Shown piece by piece: positions 1 to 11,794 of a DNA stretch of 64,000 nucleotides. The stretch spans positions 423,281-487,280 of the forward strand of contig JAQGDQ010000129.1 in NCBI GenBank assembly GCA_030141605.1, given 5' to 3'. How positions within the stretch are numbered: position 1 is the first letter of the stretch; the number at the start of each line of letters is the position of its first letter. The translations under genes were made by a program, and so were the position numbers. Source of the DNA: Tubiluchus corallicola (taxonomy: Eukaryota > Priapulida > Priapulimorpha > Priapulimorphida > Tubiluchidae). Under the pieces are notes generated by a model, which was not told the DNA's origin, did not search any database, and worked only from the letters and a program-made list of their open reading frames with translations.

Positions 1-960
1 GTGGTCACGTAAGCCAGGTGTTAAAACTGATCATTAGCATTGATGAGTTTTCTAATGCCTTCTATTCATGCCGCCTACAACGAAACTTGACTTGCAAACA
101 GGTAAAAACAGTTTTATGGGATATAACCATGTAGCTAATTAAATAAAGCTTCACACACCTGGTGAGACTGACCCGCCTGAAAATGTCTTTACAGATAGAC
201 TCTAGAAAATAAAGCTTCTGGCTGCAAGATATCTCAAAATATCAAGATAGATCTTGAAATTATTATGCACAGAAATTATTATAACTTATTTTCAGCACAC
301 ATGGTGCTTCCAGAAGATAAACGAGTGTTAGAAGGAAAACAATGTTTAGTAAGTAATAATTCTCTAAATAATTTTGCGTGAATTGAAAAACAATTGCTGC
401 ACATATTTTTATTTAATTAAACCTCTCTTATTAAACCGTTTGAATGTAAGCATAACATTAAAACATCAATACATGATTTGATTCACCAAGGTGTATCTAT
501 GTCTCTGTGAAAGGTCAAGTCAGAATCTACAAACTGGCCGTATGACCAACAGATCTCATCACTCATCAGAGGTGTGAAGATGACATGCCGGCATTCAGTA
601 TAATCGGCGAGCTCAAAGACATTCTAATTAGTGGAGCATTAACACTCAGTTGTCTCTACAAGACTGGACACAAGTACGCTTTACAGTCGGAGATGCAACT
701 GCAAAGGGTGGACCAGACCAGGTGAGAACAGCATTGGAACAACCTGTATAGCTTTAAACACCTGTGCAAAAACCACGGGTAAACACTGAACACTCAGTTG
801 TCACAGTAAATGCTGAACAGTCCAGTTTTATTATACTGTTAATCACCTGATGTATGGAGTTCTTTTAGTGGTACACTTTTCATTAGATTGCGTCACGTGA
901 ACAGAAGCTAAAGGCCTATTCACATTTATGCTGTATATATTTATTTAAAGTATGTGGGAC

Positions 961-1083
961 AGAAAAATGAGAGAAAAGGGAAGAGAGAGATGTAGGGAGA
1001 GATAGATGGAAGATAAAGAGGAAGATAGAGAGTTAATGAGAAACAACGAGAGAAAAGGAGGAAAAGAGGGTAGAGCGGGGGAC
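961..1083. repeat. Purine-rich (GA) low-complexity tract
   Basis: About 120 bases are almost entirely A and G on the plus strand, with many GAGA and GGAA runs. It is simple-sequence DNA; no coding potential is visible. Confidence 0.8.
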
Positions 1084-1903
1084 ATGAAGAGGAAATAGCA
1101 GAAAACAATTAAGTTTTACTTTCATGATGTTAGAAGCCAATAAAAATTAAATTAAATTTAAATTGCCCTATACGTTTGATTCACAACTATAGCTTCTGGC
1201 CTGTCTGGAGGACAGAACTGTAGGAGTAATTGCACACGTATCTGCAAAGTGAATAGGATAGTTTTGATGGAATGTATTTATACTTTCCCAAACTATGTTT
1301 GTGCATTAGATACGTGCTTTAACTAAATAGCATGATAATTAAGACAGAGTATTCTTTATTCGGTGCTGATCATTAGGCTGCAGAAATAACTGACCATAGC
1401 ACCGTGATATTTTGGTACTAAAAAAATGTATGATGCTAAACCATTTCCTTAAAAACATGTAAAAAAACATGAAACAGTAATTCTGGGTTCAAATAACTCT
1501 GACTAACAGCTTCAATCTACACAAAATTGTGTTATACAGAAGATCTTGATGGGCCACTCCAGGAACGTTGCAGCCACAGTTAAATCTACCTTTATGGAAT
1601 ATAAAATGCTCTTCAGGAGACTATATTTGTGCATAAGATAGACTATTTATTTGTAAACAACTGAAACTCTATTACTCCGCGAGTAAAACTACTTACAGCA
1701 AGGACCAGTAAGCCTTATATAGTTTTCTAATTTGCAAAATCAAATTGATTCCAAAACAAATTACTTCTATTTGTTGTACACTGTAAAATACATGTAAACA
1801 GTTTTTGAATGTTTGTGTTTGAATTAAATGACAAGAGAACAAAATTTTTCTTGAAATCTTTTGTTACTTATGAATTCTTGGTCAAGTTAAATTTCTTGCT
1901 CAC

Positions 1904-1984
1904 GAAATTTAAATTCTCGGCAATTTAAAATATGTGCCGCATAATTTTTATATTATATTTTAAATTGCCGAGAATTTAAATTTC
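1904..1984. repeat. Perfect 30-bp inverted repeat (hairpin)
   Basis: The arm at 1904-1933 is the exact reverse complement of 1955-1984, with a 21-base spacer. The arms are AT-rich but include a CTCGGC core, so a match of this length is not explained by AT composition alone. It could be the core of a foldback element or a cruciform-forming site. Confidence 0.85.
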
Positions 1985-2315
1985 CCAGTTGCATGTCTTT
2001 CAAACAGGTAACAGTAACTTTGTGTGGAAAGTTTTTTGGGACACATTATAATTCCGTTTCTTCTCCTGAAGTGACGCATAAAACCCACATTTTTTGTCTT
2101 TTAGACCTTAACACAGTAATGGTACGAGTACGGTAAGCAGCATTGTAGTCACAGTATTGTGGAACCCAACAGTAGTGTTGCAAATTAATAAAATGCTGAT
2201 GACGGGTCATGAATGTTTATGCAGTAGCAGGTAGTCAAGATCGTTAACATTCTCACAATAAAAATTTCAATATTTTAATAGTTATTTTCATTTTAATTTC
2301 ATTTTTTCTATATCT

Positions 2316-2590
2316 AAATTGATTTGATTGATTGAATATCTTTATTGACATAAACATATGATAATAACAATGTAATAATTCATGTGTTAATTAATACTGT
2401 AAAATGTTATTAAAGCTGTTTCCAGCCCACTTGGGCTTAATAGTTATCTAAATAGTTATCTAAAACTATATCTGTAATTGCAATGTGTATATTATAACTA
2501 ATACTACCAGGCTGAAGTTTCGTTGCTTTAGGCTGACAGCACTAATCAGGCGCAATAACTTTTCCAGATCTAATTCACTGTTAGGTAAAT
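2316..2590 (-). mobile_element. Probable 3' tail of a non-LTR retrotransposon
   Basis: Read on the minus strand, the segment ends in CAATAAAG followed by a short run of ATTCAATCAATCAAATC-type tandem repeats. This is the usual shape of a CR1/L2-like LINE 3' end (polyadenylation-like motif plus short tandem tail). No reverse transcriptase is left nearby. The upstream limit is a guess. Confidence 0.4.
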
Positions 2591-3154
2591 GTTAAAAATT
2601 ATCACGAGACGAAATATATCAAATTCACTGCATAGGTCCGTACTAAATGTTAAAAATTATTATGAGACCTAATTTGTAGTTCCTGACTAAAAATACAATA
2701 AGATTTTATTATTAACAGAAGTGATATGACATTAATAAAAGCTTGCAAAGTCAAAAACAATATTCAATCAAGCAAACATGTTTATGTTATTTTGTCAACA
2801 AATAATTTTATTATGTACCACTAAAATTTTGACTTTTGTACAGAATATTTACAAAAATTCATGGATTCATTACAGCATATTAATCGTACTTGCTAACACT
2901 GGAAATAGCAAGCAATAGCTCTACCAGTTGAACAAAGAAACACATGAAACACGTCATTTTTTTACATGAATAAAACAGGACATTTTTCAAAAGTGGCCAG
3001 TACGTTTTAAAAAATGTGCTTTTAACTCAGTTTCAAACTGATACCATACCACTGCATGCGTGATGAAGCAGCTTAGCACAATTTGGAATTTGTTCAAACT
3101 TTTTGTATCCAAATTTTCTTACACAGGTCCAATAGTCAGTGCTGAAAACAAATG

Positions 3155-6100
3155 CTACCGAAACTCATAGATCGGCACACTATGCTCAGCAACATGTTGA
3201 AGTGACAAGGACTGATACCTACAAAAACAGAAATTCTTGATAATTCTTACAATGCAGCTGAACTCAGAAATGAAGGCTCAGAAATCAAAAACAGAAACAA
3301 AATATTATTAACACCTAATGTAATAACATAACGTGTAAACTTTTCAATCGCTAAATACTACGGAAGTGTAATAGAGCTATTGAAGAAAAAATTTGAACCA
3401 AAAAGTGTTATAGTAAAATGAAAAGTCATTATCACGGAATAAAAAAATCATTGTACAACAAATGCTGCAACCGCTTCAATGCTATTTTGGTTTTCTCTAT
3501 GGTATAGTTTTAATCTGCTTATAATTTGTTTTAATGTTCTGTTGTTAATGATAATCATTAGTACATGAGCTAGATGTGTCAAAATTTTTTGTTATTAAAT
3601 CCGAGTTTAAAATACACCTGTACAAGTTCATTTCAATCACAATTGATGTAAAACATATTGGTCTATCGCTTTGCCCCTGCTGTAACGTAAGCTCGCTCAG
3701 CAGTATTCAGGACAACAGCTCACGTTGAACAACAACTGTCTAAGCTAAACTAAACTAAACTAAACAACATGACAGTCACAACTAATGTCTAATCAACAGA
3801 CAAACTGATTGCACAAATATGCAGAGCAGTAGCTATTTTTAAATGAATTTAACACTTCAAGTAGCCAAAAAATGACTTTTCAATTTAAAGAGAATGTAGA
3901 GACGAAGTTTCAAACCACTATAAAATACAGAGACATAAGTATAATAAAAAAACTAAGCCAGTTAGCTTTGCTTTACAATAAATGAGCAACAAAAATATTA
4001 AGTCTCTCTTGCCTTTAAACATGCGAACATCAAGCCTGCGATGTATGACTTCTTAACTCATTATGTAATAGAAAATGAGTCAGACAGTACACAAGGTTAG
4101 AGATCGATAGATGCAAAATACACACTAAATGAGCTGTTAGTGAATTGTTTGTCTGACTATGCAAGTCAAGGACTCTGAAGAAGTAGCCACGAGAAGCTGT
4201 CAAAGAAATGACAATGAGCATCTGGAAACCCGTACGAAATCACTGCACTATCACTGTTGTAATATTAACTACATTAGTGAGTCTAACATGAAAAATGCCA
4301 GGCAGAGTGCAACGACCCAGTTATTTTGGGTGAGTAAATCCACGGGGTCAAAAAGTGGTACCCTAACTGAATTCGATCATTTGTAACACCATGAAGGTTT
4401 GTTAGGCATGAAGTCAGACATTCTAACTCTCCCAATTGGGAAATTCCCAGTTTTAATAATAGCCTCCGTTTCTCCCAATTTTTAAATATTTCTCCTGATT
4501 TTTCATTAATTGTTACTACGCTGTAAACATTATACAAAATGAGATCTCAGTGAATATTCCCTATTTCTGCCCTTCTACCCTGATAGACAACGGGAAAGAA
4601 ATTGTCCAAGAATGCAGCAGGTAGAATATGTTAACTGATGTTTAATTTGGTGGATGTCATTGCGACTACTTGAGCTCCATCACTGGCAATGAGTTAACTT
4701 TGTCAATTTTCAGCACATGGCGAGATAATACTGGATAATGATAACAAACAGATAGTCGTTGACCACTGCAACATACAACTGTTTGACTTTATGATTTGAG
4801 CACAACCTAATAATTAATTATATGAAACTAACTATAACTCATATTTCCTTTTATTTTTAAAAAAATTACTTTAAATTGCTATCCGTTTCGATATTTCATC
4901 AGTAGGCGCTGCCATACTTAGTCTGCATACACATAACAACATCTTACGTGTAGGGGCGCGCGCTTGAATATACTGATAAGACATGTGTCCAATTCATCTT
5001 GCAACCAATTGCCAAAGCTGAATGTAGTCGTAAGTTGAAGACAGCCTCTATATCTACTGCTGCTGCTGTCATCATTGTCATTATTACTCTTACTGTCTCT
5101 TATTACAATATATAAGAAATGAAATAATGATTATGAAGATTTACCATTCTGAATTCCTATGATAGTAATAGCCTTCAATCAGGCCCTTTGACTTCTCAAA
5201 ACAAATATAATAGAAGCCAGCAAATGAAGCCCCATTTATGTCTTTAATTGTGTGATCTGGAACCAGGAAATGCTCCTGCAATGAATATACAAGCAAACTG
5301 CTTTAGAAAAACTGTCAGCAATTGAAAAACGTTAATTCAATTTGTTTTATTTTTAATGTAATATTTATAGTCACTTTGCATAGTTAACTCAAAGTCACTT
5401 TTCACTAGTTACAGTACAAAAATAGTGGTATTAAGCTTGTACATATAAATCAAAATAAACTCTATGTTTTAAAAGAATTAAACCGAAGTAAATGAACTTT
5501 CAGAGTTTTCCTAAAAATGGGTGGACAATTTCTAATATTCTAATAAATTCCAATGTGAACCAGCCAAGAGTGGAAATCCACGATCGGCAAAAATCTCAAC
5601 CAGCAAAAATGCATGAACTGCTGCAGAAATTGCAGTAGAACTGCTAGCCATCGCATTTTGACAATAATGTTTTATGTGCAGTCTTTCTGATGTTTATTTT
5701 GATGTAAAGGTTACTAACAAACTCATAACATGAAGACAAAAAAAATGCTGCCGTCACGTCAATAAAACTGCTGTTTACAATTCAAATTTCGAAAATCATT
5801 CAAAATTTCCTTAGTGAAATTTTCAATTGATATTATATAAGGTTTGAAAAAGCAAGGTTACAGTTATATTAGCTTTAGAGTAGTTAGTGCAGCTACAAGC
5901 AGTTACTTATTTATCTTAGTTACCAGTATTTAAAATTTATACAAACTGCATAAATTTTTATAATGTTTATCAAGACCAATTATAAATTGTACAGTATGAA
6001 GCATCACGCTATTGCTCAAGATTATACACTTGGACAAATTAAGAGAATCATGGTAATATCATAACTACGATATAGGCTAATATTGTTTTAGTCATACATC

Positions 6101-9100
6101 TCAAAAGTGTAATGAATTACAGAAAGTGCATTACTTGTACAAACTAAACAACACTCAGTTTTATATTACCTTCCATCTCATAAAAACAACATCCGTATGT
6201 CGTAAATCTTCGTAGTTAAAATCATCAGAGTTAAAATTCTTTGCATATTGATAAAACTGGTTAAACTTTCCCTGTAACATAATAAGCATTAGTCATTACA
6301 TGTTTGACATATTATTACCCATTTAGTATAATAGTATAGATCATTATACAATACAATATCAAAGGCACTAACTTTAATTGACTTTTAAAGTAAGAATGTT
6401 AGTGGACAGTCGTACAGGTACTGTCACAAAAACGATATGGACATCAAAAAAGCAGCACATCCAGCTAAAGTGCTATGCTCCAAGAACTGCTCTCAATCCA
6501 ACAGAAAAGAAAGAAAACTAGAAAATATGTGAAGTCTTTCTGCAATAGTTCAGCAAATTGTTAAAATACTCCCTATAAAACTTAGAGACTTCCGTATCTG
6601 GTATCTGCAGTCATACATCATTCTTCATGACGATATATTAGGCAATATTACAGTTTCTAAACACTATTGAGAATGTTAAATTTGGAAAGAGAATCACAGG
6701 CCATATACTCGCTCTCTGTGCCACACAAATTTGCTTAAATTGCTTTTCCCATTATCATGCCAACTGTACAGTAAGTAAAGTGTGTAAGTAAAAATAATTA
6801 AAGAACTAAATTTCTTGTATTTTGTTTCAATTCTGTCTCATGAAACTAAAAAATATCACAGCAGGTCTTCCATTAGAACATGGATTGACATAAACAAGGC
6901 AAAAAACACCTGAATACAATTTGTTACAAGTACTGATGACAATAGGATATGTTCATAATAATATTTTGCTTGCCTTACCCAGTGTTTTTTGTCCACATCT
7001 TCATCCGCATCCCACTTTCGTGTTAAAAATGGATATTTCTTGCTAATTATCTCTCCATCAAAAAATGTGGTAAGAGTAGGATACTCATCTGTCAACCCCT
7101 TAATTTTTAGATATCCGCATAGATATGAATTCTCTTCATCAACATGCTAAAATATGAAAATTGAGCAAAATTTCACAATCGTTCTTTATGTATTTATTTA
7201 TTTACATTATGACCAATTTATAAACTGCAAATTATGCATGCATACATACGATCCAATGATGCTGAATATCAATAAAATACTTTTAAGATGTAAATCAGGT
7301 AGTCAAAATACAAAATTTCTAGCATTAAGAAAATCTGGTAAATAAAGTGTTTCATACATAAAAATAAATCCATTAAGAACTACACTATAACTGGAATCGG
7401 GACACTCAATAGATGTGCAAACCAATGCCTTCATGTGAAGTCATTATGGGCAAAAATTTACTATTCTGTCACGTTTGACCTTGATCTCTTACCTACAAAA
7501 TCGTAAAGCAATGGGTTTCCAGTCCACTAGGTCTTGCCTTGACCAAACCCTGTGCAAAGTTTGGTGATTATAGTTTCAACTGTATTGATTTTATTGCGTG
7601 GACAGTCATATGCGACTAAACACTGTCTCACACTCAACAGCATGCACAGACCAATGACTTTGACAGCAATGCTGTCAAGAATGTCGACTCTGGTTGTGTT
7701 ACCTTTGGCTGTAATGTGGAAAAGGAAGACTTACACTAAACCAAAAAGCAACTAGTCCTTTTGGCAAAGATCAGTAGCTGGTCTCATAGGTTAAACTGTG
7801 AAGGAAGGCAACAATGACAAGTGGCTAAAAGGTGCCACTACAACCGAGTCAGCGGCAGTCCGTCTGACTCTGTCGCAAGTCAATTTCACAACCCATCTTG
7901 CACATCTCATTCCACTTGTGCCACAAAGAATAGTATTGAAATCATAGCATGAGGTTCACTTCCTAGCAAATTGATATTCATCTTGAACAAATCCGTGCTA
8001 TTGGCATTCTTTCCACTAACTGCTACTCCAAGTAATATCTTGGAACATTAACATCACCACCACATGCAGGAGTAACATTGCGAGGAACAAGAATTCTCGT
8101 ACATGAGAAAAAGTTGATGTCGTCTGCAACATTCTTGAAATGCAAAAGCCCACAAAAAGAGTACACTTGCACATTTAAAAGTGTTAGCATTGCACTCATA
8201 ACAAAAATACTCCAAAACCCAAATTAATTTTTTCATTTACCTGTATGTGTATGACAGTATGATTATATTTTTGTCTTAAATTGATATGGCATCTGGAGTT
8301 ATTACATTCCAGTATTGTAAAACTTGAGTGCCACCTCATGTTTAAATCCATTTTTCACCAATGGTTTCAACATAAACCTGTTATTATTGATGACTATGCC
8401 AAAGACATTTGCCAATGTGTTGTCAAATCATGCACATCTTTTTATTGCACTTTTTAAAGTTTTTACGTGAAACTGTATTTTCTGTGCTCATTACCAATAA
8501 AGTGAGACTGAAACTGGCAAATACTACTCAATATTCTAAATGCTGCTTCTTAACTTATGTGCTGCAAGTTGTGAAGTTCAAGTTTTTGCAGTCTCTCATA
8601 GTATACCTACTCCTAATTCCTTCAATGCAACACAAATTTAAAAGCTCTTCTTTTGTCATCCCTGTCAATGTAGAATCTAGTAACAGTTAAAGACTTGAAG
8701 ATGAAACGCAAATTCGACGACTGGTCTCACATGACTGTGACTATGATATTGTTTTCACACATAAAAGTAAAACACAGTTATAACAGTAATATTGGGAATG
8801 AGCAAATTTAGGCTGTGTGAGCAAAGCAGGTCTCATATGTATTTATATAGAGGAGGCGATTACTCTTTTCGCTTTTCCATTGTAGTTCCTTCTAGGTGTC
8901 ACTGCTGAGTTATTTCCAAGAGCTTTTTGTCATATTTTTAGACACCGATGCAGTGACGGCGGTACTGGTCAGATTACAATACAATGCGAGTTACCAAGGC
9001 GTTACTTGTGCTAATTAACACATTGATAACATTACACATTTTACACTGTATGGCGCGGAGCGTACCACTAGCCGAAGTAGGACACTTCCATTAAAGTGCA

Positions 9101-9986
9101 AGTGCTAAATTTGCGGAAAAGCGGTGTCGTACATGGGCAGCCCAAGTAAGGCACTGGCGATTCCTGTCGAGAATCAAGAATTATGACATAATAAAACATA
9201 AATTTAAATTTGTTTTAGAAAAAACTAATGATGGATAGTCCTTGACAATTCATAAATGTATTTTTACAATAATGTCAACATTATTATTAGCTCCATTAAT
9301 ATCATCATAACATTAAACTAAGTATCTAATGCTTTAAAGAGAAAAACTATGTATAGCACATAGCTCGCTAGCCCGTTTACTTAGTAGAAAACAATTACTT
9401 GTCCAAGAGGTAGTGAAACAGACCACATGTCTGTGAAGCGAGACAAAATAAAAAATGATATACATTACGCAAATGTTGGCATCGCCTAAAAAGCGCGCTT
9501 ATTTCACTTCAAAAAGATTAATATCGAAGCCAAATTTAATATTGGCTGTTCTATTAGCTCTGAATAAGATTCTTTTATTTTATCAGATGTATAATAAATT
9601 ATTCAACGTGCACTGACGTTTTCAATTATAATATTATTAAATAAACAAGGACAACGGACGCTGCCTACTTGGGCTAGCCCATGTACGCCAACTGTCCTAT
9701 TTCGACTAGTGTCCTACTCCGCCTCCAACAACACTATAGGTTTAATAAGTAAGCATAACCGAAAAAGTTATTGTTATTTTCGTATAATTATGCTGTCACA
9801 TTCACAGTGTTAAAATACACGTATTCCTACCTGAAGCAGCACCTCCACGTCATAGCAGTTTCCTTTACTTTTCTGATTACCTTGAAATCTGGAACCATTG
9901 TATAACAAAGTTTCCGTTACTCCTGGTTGTTTTGAATGTGCGGGCGCAGGCGGCTCAATTTTAAAACTACAATTTCTAACAGGCAT
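3155..9986 (-). CDS. GID4: GID4, substrate receptor of the CTLH/GID E3 ubiquitin ligase
   Basis: The spliced product is the Vid24/GID4 beta-barrel protein that recruits substrates with N-terminal proline-type degrons to the CTLH/GID ubiquitin ligase. Coding exons (minus strand, 5' to 3'): 9986-9831, 7146-6979, 6271-6170, 5275-5145, 3218-3155. All boundaries are GT-AG, the frame is unbroken and the total is 621 bp (206 aa). Seen motifs include [15 protein letters not shown] (exon 1), [20 protein letters not shown] (exon 2), [20 protein letters not shown] and [15 protein letters not shown] (exons 4-5), ending in APIYEFR-like VPIYEFR. They match animal GID4 nearly residue for residue. The start is the first ATG of a short MPVR N-terminus; longer N-termini are known in vertebrates and an upstream exon cannot be excluded. 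Intron 1 carries a TIR element. Confidence 0.95.
9051..9726. mobile_element. Non-autonomous TIR element, copy 1 of the TAGCCCAAGTAGGAC family
   Basis: This is a reversed copy of the elements near 23987 and 53295. The left end reads GGCGCGGAG...ACTAGCCGAAGTAGGACAC and the right end is its imperfect inverse (GTCCTACTCCGCC). Internal blocks are shared with the other copies in inverse orientation, for example TTATTTCACTTC, AGACAAAATAAAAAATGATA and CTTTTATTTTATCAGATGTATAATAAATT. No coding capacity is visible. It lies in GID4 intron 1, about 100 bp from exon 1. The exact ends and target duplication are unclear. Confidence 0.75.
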
Positions 9987-11794
9987 TATGCGTTTATTCT
10001 TCAAATTCTACGTTTACATTTGGAACTTGTTCGCATGTACTGTAGCGCAGAACCTGAATTGGCGGCGCACCGTTATTCATTACTATAAAACATAGATCGT
10101 AATCTTGCAGAGGCGACAGAGATACAGAGTTAGCATACATCTTCCGTGTAGTTATTTTGCCACTTGCAACCTTGTCAGTTTATAGAGGTTGCAAAAAATT
10201 ACACACTTATAGTAGTACCAGATAGTAGCAATAATGTGCATTGATATCTGGGCTAGTTTTTCCAAGTACATGTAGTAGCAGGCTGGTTTTGTAGATGTCG
10301 AATTATGCTGAGGACCTAAATATGGCGTCATTGCTTCAGTGACCGTTGCGTCTAAACAGGCAATTGCAGCTGTCATTCAAAGTAGAGGGTAATAATAATA
10401 AGCGAAATCAGATCGGAAATGAGCATTAATATAATAGTAAAATGTGGTTGCATAACGACCTTTTTATAACATTCGGTGTGACATAATTATAGTAGGAACT
10501 TCACCTTGCTCATCAGCAAAGATAATTTTAGTCGTGTCTAAATGGGTATCAATATATTTTTTCTATAACAGACAAACAGCCCAGATATAGATCATGATGA
10601 TCATCTATTAAATTTTAGTATTTATTGCAGAGGGTTGGAAATGTTAATTCACGAAACTCACAGTGAAATGAGTAAATCAGTGGCGAATTCACACTTTAGT
10701 CCCCCAGCAAACTATGAATTGGGCCCCAACCATGTGGCAGGAGCGCAAAGCTCAATCGCCTATACCAACTCATCTGCTAGTGTATAAGAACAACAGAACT
10801 GCCTTTAGTAGGGACACACATGTTGTCTTCATGTTGTTCTTGAAGCAGCTACTGGAGTACTTACACTTGAGCGAGTTCCTCCCAAGCAGACTATGAAATG
10901 AGGCCAAACCATATACAGCAGGAGCGCAAAACTCGAGCCTACCATCAACCAACTTGAACAGAGACGAACAAGAATGAGAACCTTCTTGAGTGGAGACAAT
11001 TGCTGTTTAATTAGGAAACTCCCTCACTCTCTTCTGAGACGTGACTTCTGGTTGGCATGGTGTCATTTCCCAGTTCCATCTTTGGTAACATATAATCAGT
11101 CGGAAATCCTGCTCTACTATATAATTATATATAGTTGGAAAGTGACTCATCACTTTTGAAATTTACAGCAGTTTAGTTTTTGATCTCTCGTTTCACTGAC
11201 CTTTAGATGACAAATATAACTCTCAAAATAAATAATGCAATTCAACTTGTCTTGTTGTGACCTTTCATTTGATTCAGTTTAGCTCCAAACATCACAAAAT
11301 TATAATAATAGATAATAGGTATTACCGACGCCATTGTTTTAACCTAATCGTCGCAAAGCAACATCCGAGTTGTCATGTAGTGTATCAGAAGCATGTAGTC
11401 TGAAAAGACAAGAAATGATAGGCATAGCTAGCAAATGGATATACGACTCGGAAGTTCATAGTCAAAGGAGGCTACATTTACACCCCAAAACAATAATACA
11501 TGAACACATGAAGAGTGCAAATAAAAAACTACCCTAACAAGTTATGATCCAAAACTTTCATTCTGATACAAGAATATGTTACCATTTCAGAAACCACTGC
11601 AAGTATCTAAACAAATTCACTCTACACTAATAATTTACTACATTCAGACAGAACATTATTTTTCAATTAAAAACTAATACTAGTACTTTTTATCACATCT
11701 TTAAAATTAGTACAAAATTGCACCAACTTCAAATGTTTCGAATCCAATGGAAACTTAACGTAACAGTCAGCACAATTTTACTAATTTCTCATGG
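9987..11794. other. Interval between the GID4 5' end and the MARS2 3' end
   Basis: The interval should include the GID4 promoter and the MARS2 3' UTR. No gene was recognised. It holds a pair of imperfect direct repeats at 10702-10949 (listed separately). No clear promoter motif can be assigned. Confidence 0.5.
10702..11020. repeat. Two imperfect direct repeats with about 178-bp period
   Basis: The segment near 10702-10770 (CCCAGCAAACTATGAATTGG then GGCAGGAGCGCAAAGCTC) recurs near 10880-10949 (CCCAAGCAGACTATGAAATG then AGCAGGAGCGCAAAACTCGA). The similarity continues more weakly after each copy, around AACAACAGAAC and AACAAGAATGAG. It looks like an old tandem duplication. It is not recognised as a known element. 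Confidence 0.6.

Larger units (their letters stand above)
1..3154. other. Gene-free flank downstream of GID4
   Basis: No reading frame with recognisable protein similarity was found on either strand. The stretch holds a purine-rich tract, a perfect inverted repeat, a retrotransposon-like tail and a short tandem duplication (2585-2610 and 2643-2668, period 58 bp), listed separately where supported. Its right-hand part is expected to contain the GID4 3' UTR; a minus-strand AATAAA lies at 2807-2812, about 340 bp past the stop codon, but its use is not shown. Confidence 0.6.

Noticed and set aside
7552-8690. Several 60-93-codon frames in GID4 intron 1
   Set aside because: No family, no conserved splice structure and ordinary AT-rich composition; most likely chance frames.
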